Source of the DNA: Polydactylus sextarius
Lineage: Eukaryota > Chordata > Actinopteri > Polynemidae
Assembly: GCA_016801845.1 (NCBI GenBank)
Contig: CM028917.1
Span: 6,165,001 to 6,229,000 of the forward strand
Direction: 5' to 3'
DNA length: 64,000 bases
The position numbers and the translations under genes are program-made. Shown in pieces: positions 63,101-64,000 of the stretch (positions within the stretch are counted from its first letter, which is position 1; every line of letters begins with the position of its first letter). The notes under the pieces were generated by a model, which was not told the origin of the DNA, did not search any database, and was given only the letters and a program-made list of their open reading frames with translations.

Positions 63101-64000
63101 TGAGCATCAGAACGGGACCATGGAGTAATGAAAGAAGGTAATCTGGTCCGATGAATCATGTTTTCTTTTGCGTCATGTTGATGGGCCAGTGCGTGTGCAT
63201 CTCTTACCTAGTGAATTATGGGAAGAAGACAGGCTGATGGAGTCTGTCTGATGCTTCGAACAATGTTCTGCTGGAAAAACTTTGGGGTCAATTAAGTGCA
63301 TGTTTCTTTGACATGTACCACGAATGTTTAGGTAGGTCCCGCTTAAACATTGGTTCAGACCAGGTTAACCTGTTTCAGCAGTTGACTTGTCGACTTTAGA
63401 TCTCAGTCCAATCCAGCATCTGTGGGGTGTGTTGGGCAAGCATTTTATCTTATAGCTGATCAGTGTATGTCCTCATCATTAAAGTCAAATTGAAAAACAT
63501 TTGTTCTGATGTTGACTTATATTGTATTGTCTCTCTGCAGGAGAAAAACTCTTTCCTGAACTACAATGTTTCCTGCATCCTCACAATGCCACAGTACATG
63601 AGGCAGGGCTACGGAAAGATGCTCATAGACTTCAGTGAGTACAGATTCCCACTGTGTTTATTGCACTGTGTGTTTTGTTAATCTTCATAAATTTAACCAC
63701 CGCACACGCCGACCGGGGACTCTGCACAGTAAAATAACAGCTGAAAAACACACTGGTGATTCAGAGATTACAGTCTATAATATTAATATTTAATATTTTA
63801 TTAGCATTTTTTCTGTATTATGAGAAAAGATAATAAAAAAATCTGTCTGTTTTTTTTTCCAAGGCTACCTGTTGTCCAAAGTGGAGGAGAAGGTTGGTTC
63901 ACCCGAGCGTCCTCTGTCAGACCTGGGCCTTATCAGCTACCGCAGTTACTGGAAGGAGGTGCTGCTGCGCTACCTGAACAATTTTAAGGGCAAGGAGATC
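52977..64000 (+). CDS. kat7: Histone acetyltransferase KAT7 (HBO1/MYST2), 3' end outside window
   Basis: Exons: 52977-52991, 54851-54995, 56670-56888, 58487-58768, 58877-58959, 59268-59354, 59805-59903, 59990-60100, (60227-60274 optional), 60805-60996, 61842-61931, 62452-62592, 63541-63634 and 63864 to the window end. The 565 codons seen correspond to roughly nine tenths of the human protein (611). A Ser-rich acidic N-terminus (MPRRK, TEDSDFS, TPTGNAPSSESD) is followed by a C2HC finger (C212, C217, H230, C236) and the MYST domain. That domain has a C2HC finger (C394, C397, H410, C414), the autoacetylated Lys458 in LDHKTLYY, the acetyl-CoA loop RQGYGK (509-514) and catalytic Glu534 in SPERPL. 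KAT7 acetylates H3K14 and H4 with BRPF or JADE scaffolds, supporting transcription and replication licensing. Whether this is the kat7a or kat7b copy cannot be told. Confidence 0.97.
52992..54850. other. kat7 intron 1
   Basis: The first 700 bases continue the CpG-rich promoter region. An ACC/ACT triplet run lies at about 53935-53970. Positions 54160-54700 are GC-richer and more complex than the AT-rich DNA before them, with a perfect octamer ATGCAAAT near 54219-54226. I cannot identify them as a known RNA gene or repeat. Confidence 0.6.
54996..56669. other. kat7 intron 2
   Basis: About 1.7 kb. No exon, RNA gene or repeat family recognised. A CACAGACACACAAACACACC stretch lies near 55743-55762. 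Confidence 0.7.
56889..58486. other. kat7 intron 3
   Basis: About 1.6 kb, AT-rich in the middle. Nothing recognised. The intron ends CTCAGCAG, giving two possible acceptors three bases apart. Confidence 0.7.
59528..59761 (-). mobile_element. Relic of a LINE reverse transcriptase
   Basis: On the minus strand 59540-59582 encodes YGVPQGSILGP, the hallmark of non-LTR reverse transcriptases just before the catalytic FADD block. The surrounding 234 bases are open in that frame but stop straight after GPCCF, so the catalytic block is missing. It is an old fragment in kat7 intron 6 (59355-59804), antisense to the gene. Confidence 0.65.
60157..60182. repeat. Poly-T tract
   Basis: About 25 thymines, upstream of the candidate cassette exon at 60227, possibly part of its pyrimidine tract. 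Confidence 0.9.
60227..60274 (+). CDS. kat7: Candidate 48-base cassette exon of kat7
   Basis: A strong acceptor (pyrimidine tract ending TCTGTTTCAG) and a GTAGTT donor enclose 48 bases in phase 0-0. They are open for 16 residues (S-A-D-P-P-L-Q-P-Q-E-E-S-E-I-F-L). Inclusion would insert these between RASEDL and EKLRL, upstream of the MYST zinc finger. The human protein as I remember it joins these two parts directly. Only the splice signals and frame support it. Confidence 0.45.
60997..61841. other. kat7 intron before the MYST exon at 61842
   Basis: About 845 bases. A small palindrome TTCCACTGTGGAA (61430-61442) is followed by a second TTTCCACTGTTTTCC. Nothing else recognised. Confidence 0.65.
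62830..63450 (+). mobile_element. Degenerate Tc1-like transposon copy
   Basis: The segment follows, with deletions and stops, the transposase region of a repeat that is common in fish. Recognisable words in order are GCGACAGGGTCATGGGCGGCC, ATGTGGTCTGATCAACA, GAGCATCAGAACGGGACCATGGAG, a translated SDES-type block at about 63147-63158 followed by HVDG-PVRV, TATGGGAAGAAGACAGGC and, at 63399-63440, D-L-S-P-I-Q-H-L-W-G-V-L. That last block is the DxNPIE-H-W block around the third catalytic region of Tc1/mariner transposases. Internal parts, including much of the central catalytic region, are missing. It fills most of kat7 intron 62593-63540 and is inactive. Confidence 0.8.

Overview
The window is nuclear DNA from a ray-finned fish. 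Six protein-coding genes are split by short GT-AG introns. The spacers hold long CA/GT microsatellites and teleost-type interspersed repeats (a tRNA-derived SINE, L2-like LINE ends, a Tc1-like transposase relic). The proteins match vertebrate families along their whole length. No bacterial, organellar or viral gene was seen. All exon models come from reading splice sites and frame by eye; nothing was aligned or searched.

Layout from left to right: pih1d1 (+, coding 1739-8700), slow-skeletal troponin T tnnt1 (+, coding 15666-21803, with a candidate promoter and non-coding first exon near 11062-11158), a syt5-type synaptotagmin (-, coding 25670-30631), a ferritin M/H-type subunit (-, coding 38062-39498, with a complete iron-responsive element at 39653-39682), aldh16a1 (-, coding 44202-52104) and kat7/HBO1 (+, from 52977, running off the right edge). 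tnnt1 and syt5 converge. aldh16a1 and kat7 are head to head with 872 bp between their start codons.

The genes are not a functional cluster. PIH1D1 is an adaptor of the R2TP chaperone complex, TNNT1 a thin-filament protein, SYT5 a vesicle calcium sensor, ferritin the iron store, ALDH16A1 a degenerate aldehyde dehydrogenase and KAT7 a histone acetyltransferase. From memory, human PIH1D1, ALDH16A1, FTL, TNNT1 and SYT5 all lie on 19q13, so most of the window looks like one ancestral block. KAT7 (human 17q21) joins a second block.

Points worth a second look are an upstream ORF ending on the pih1d1 start codon as ATGA, a 15-nt microexon candidate in syt5, a 48-nt in-frame cassette exon candidate in kat7, an apparent GC-AG intron and a splice/frame puzzle in aldh16a1, a near-perfect 32-bp-arm palindrome in tnnt1 intron 1, an intronic duplication in pih1d1, and a converging pair of CTCF-like motifs between syt5 and ferritin. 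I found no convincing wholly new gene system. These are candidate regulatory or splicing features in a conserved gene neighbourhood.
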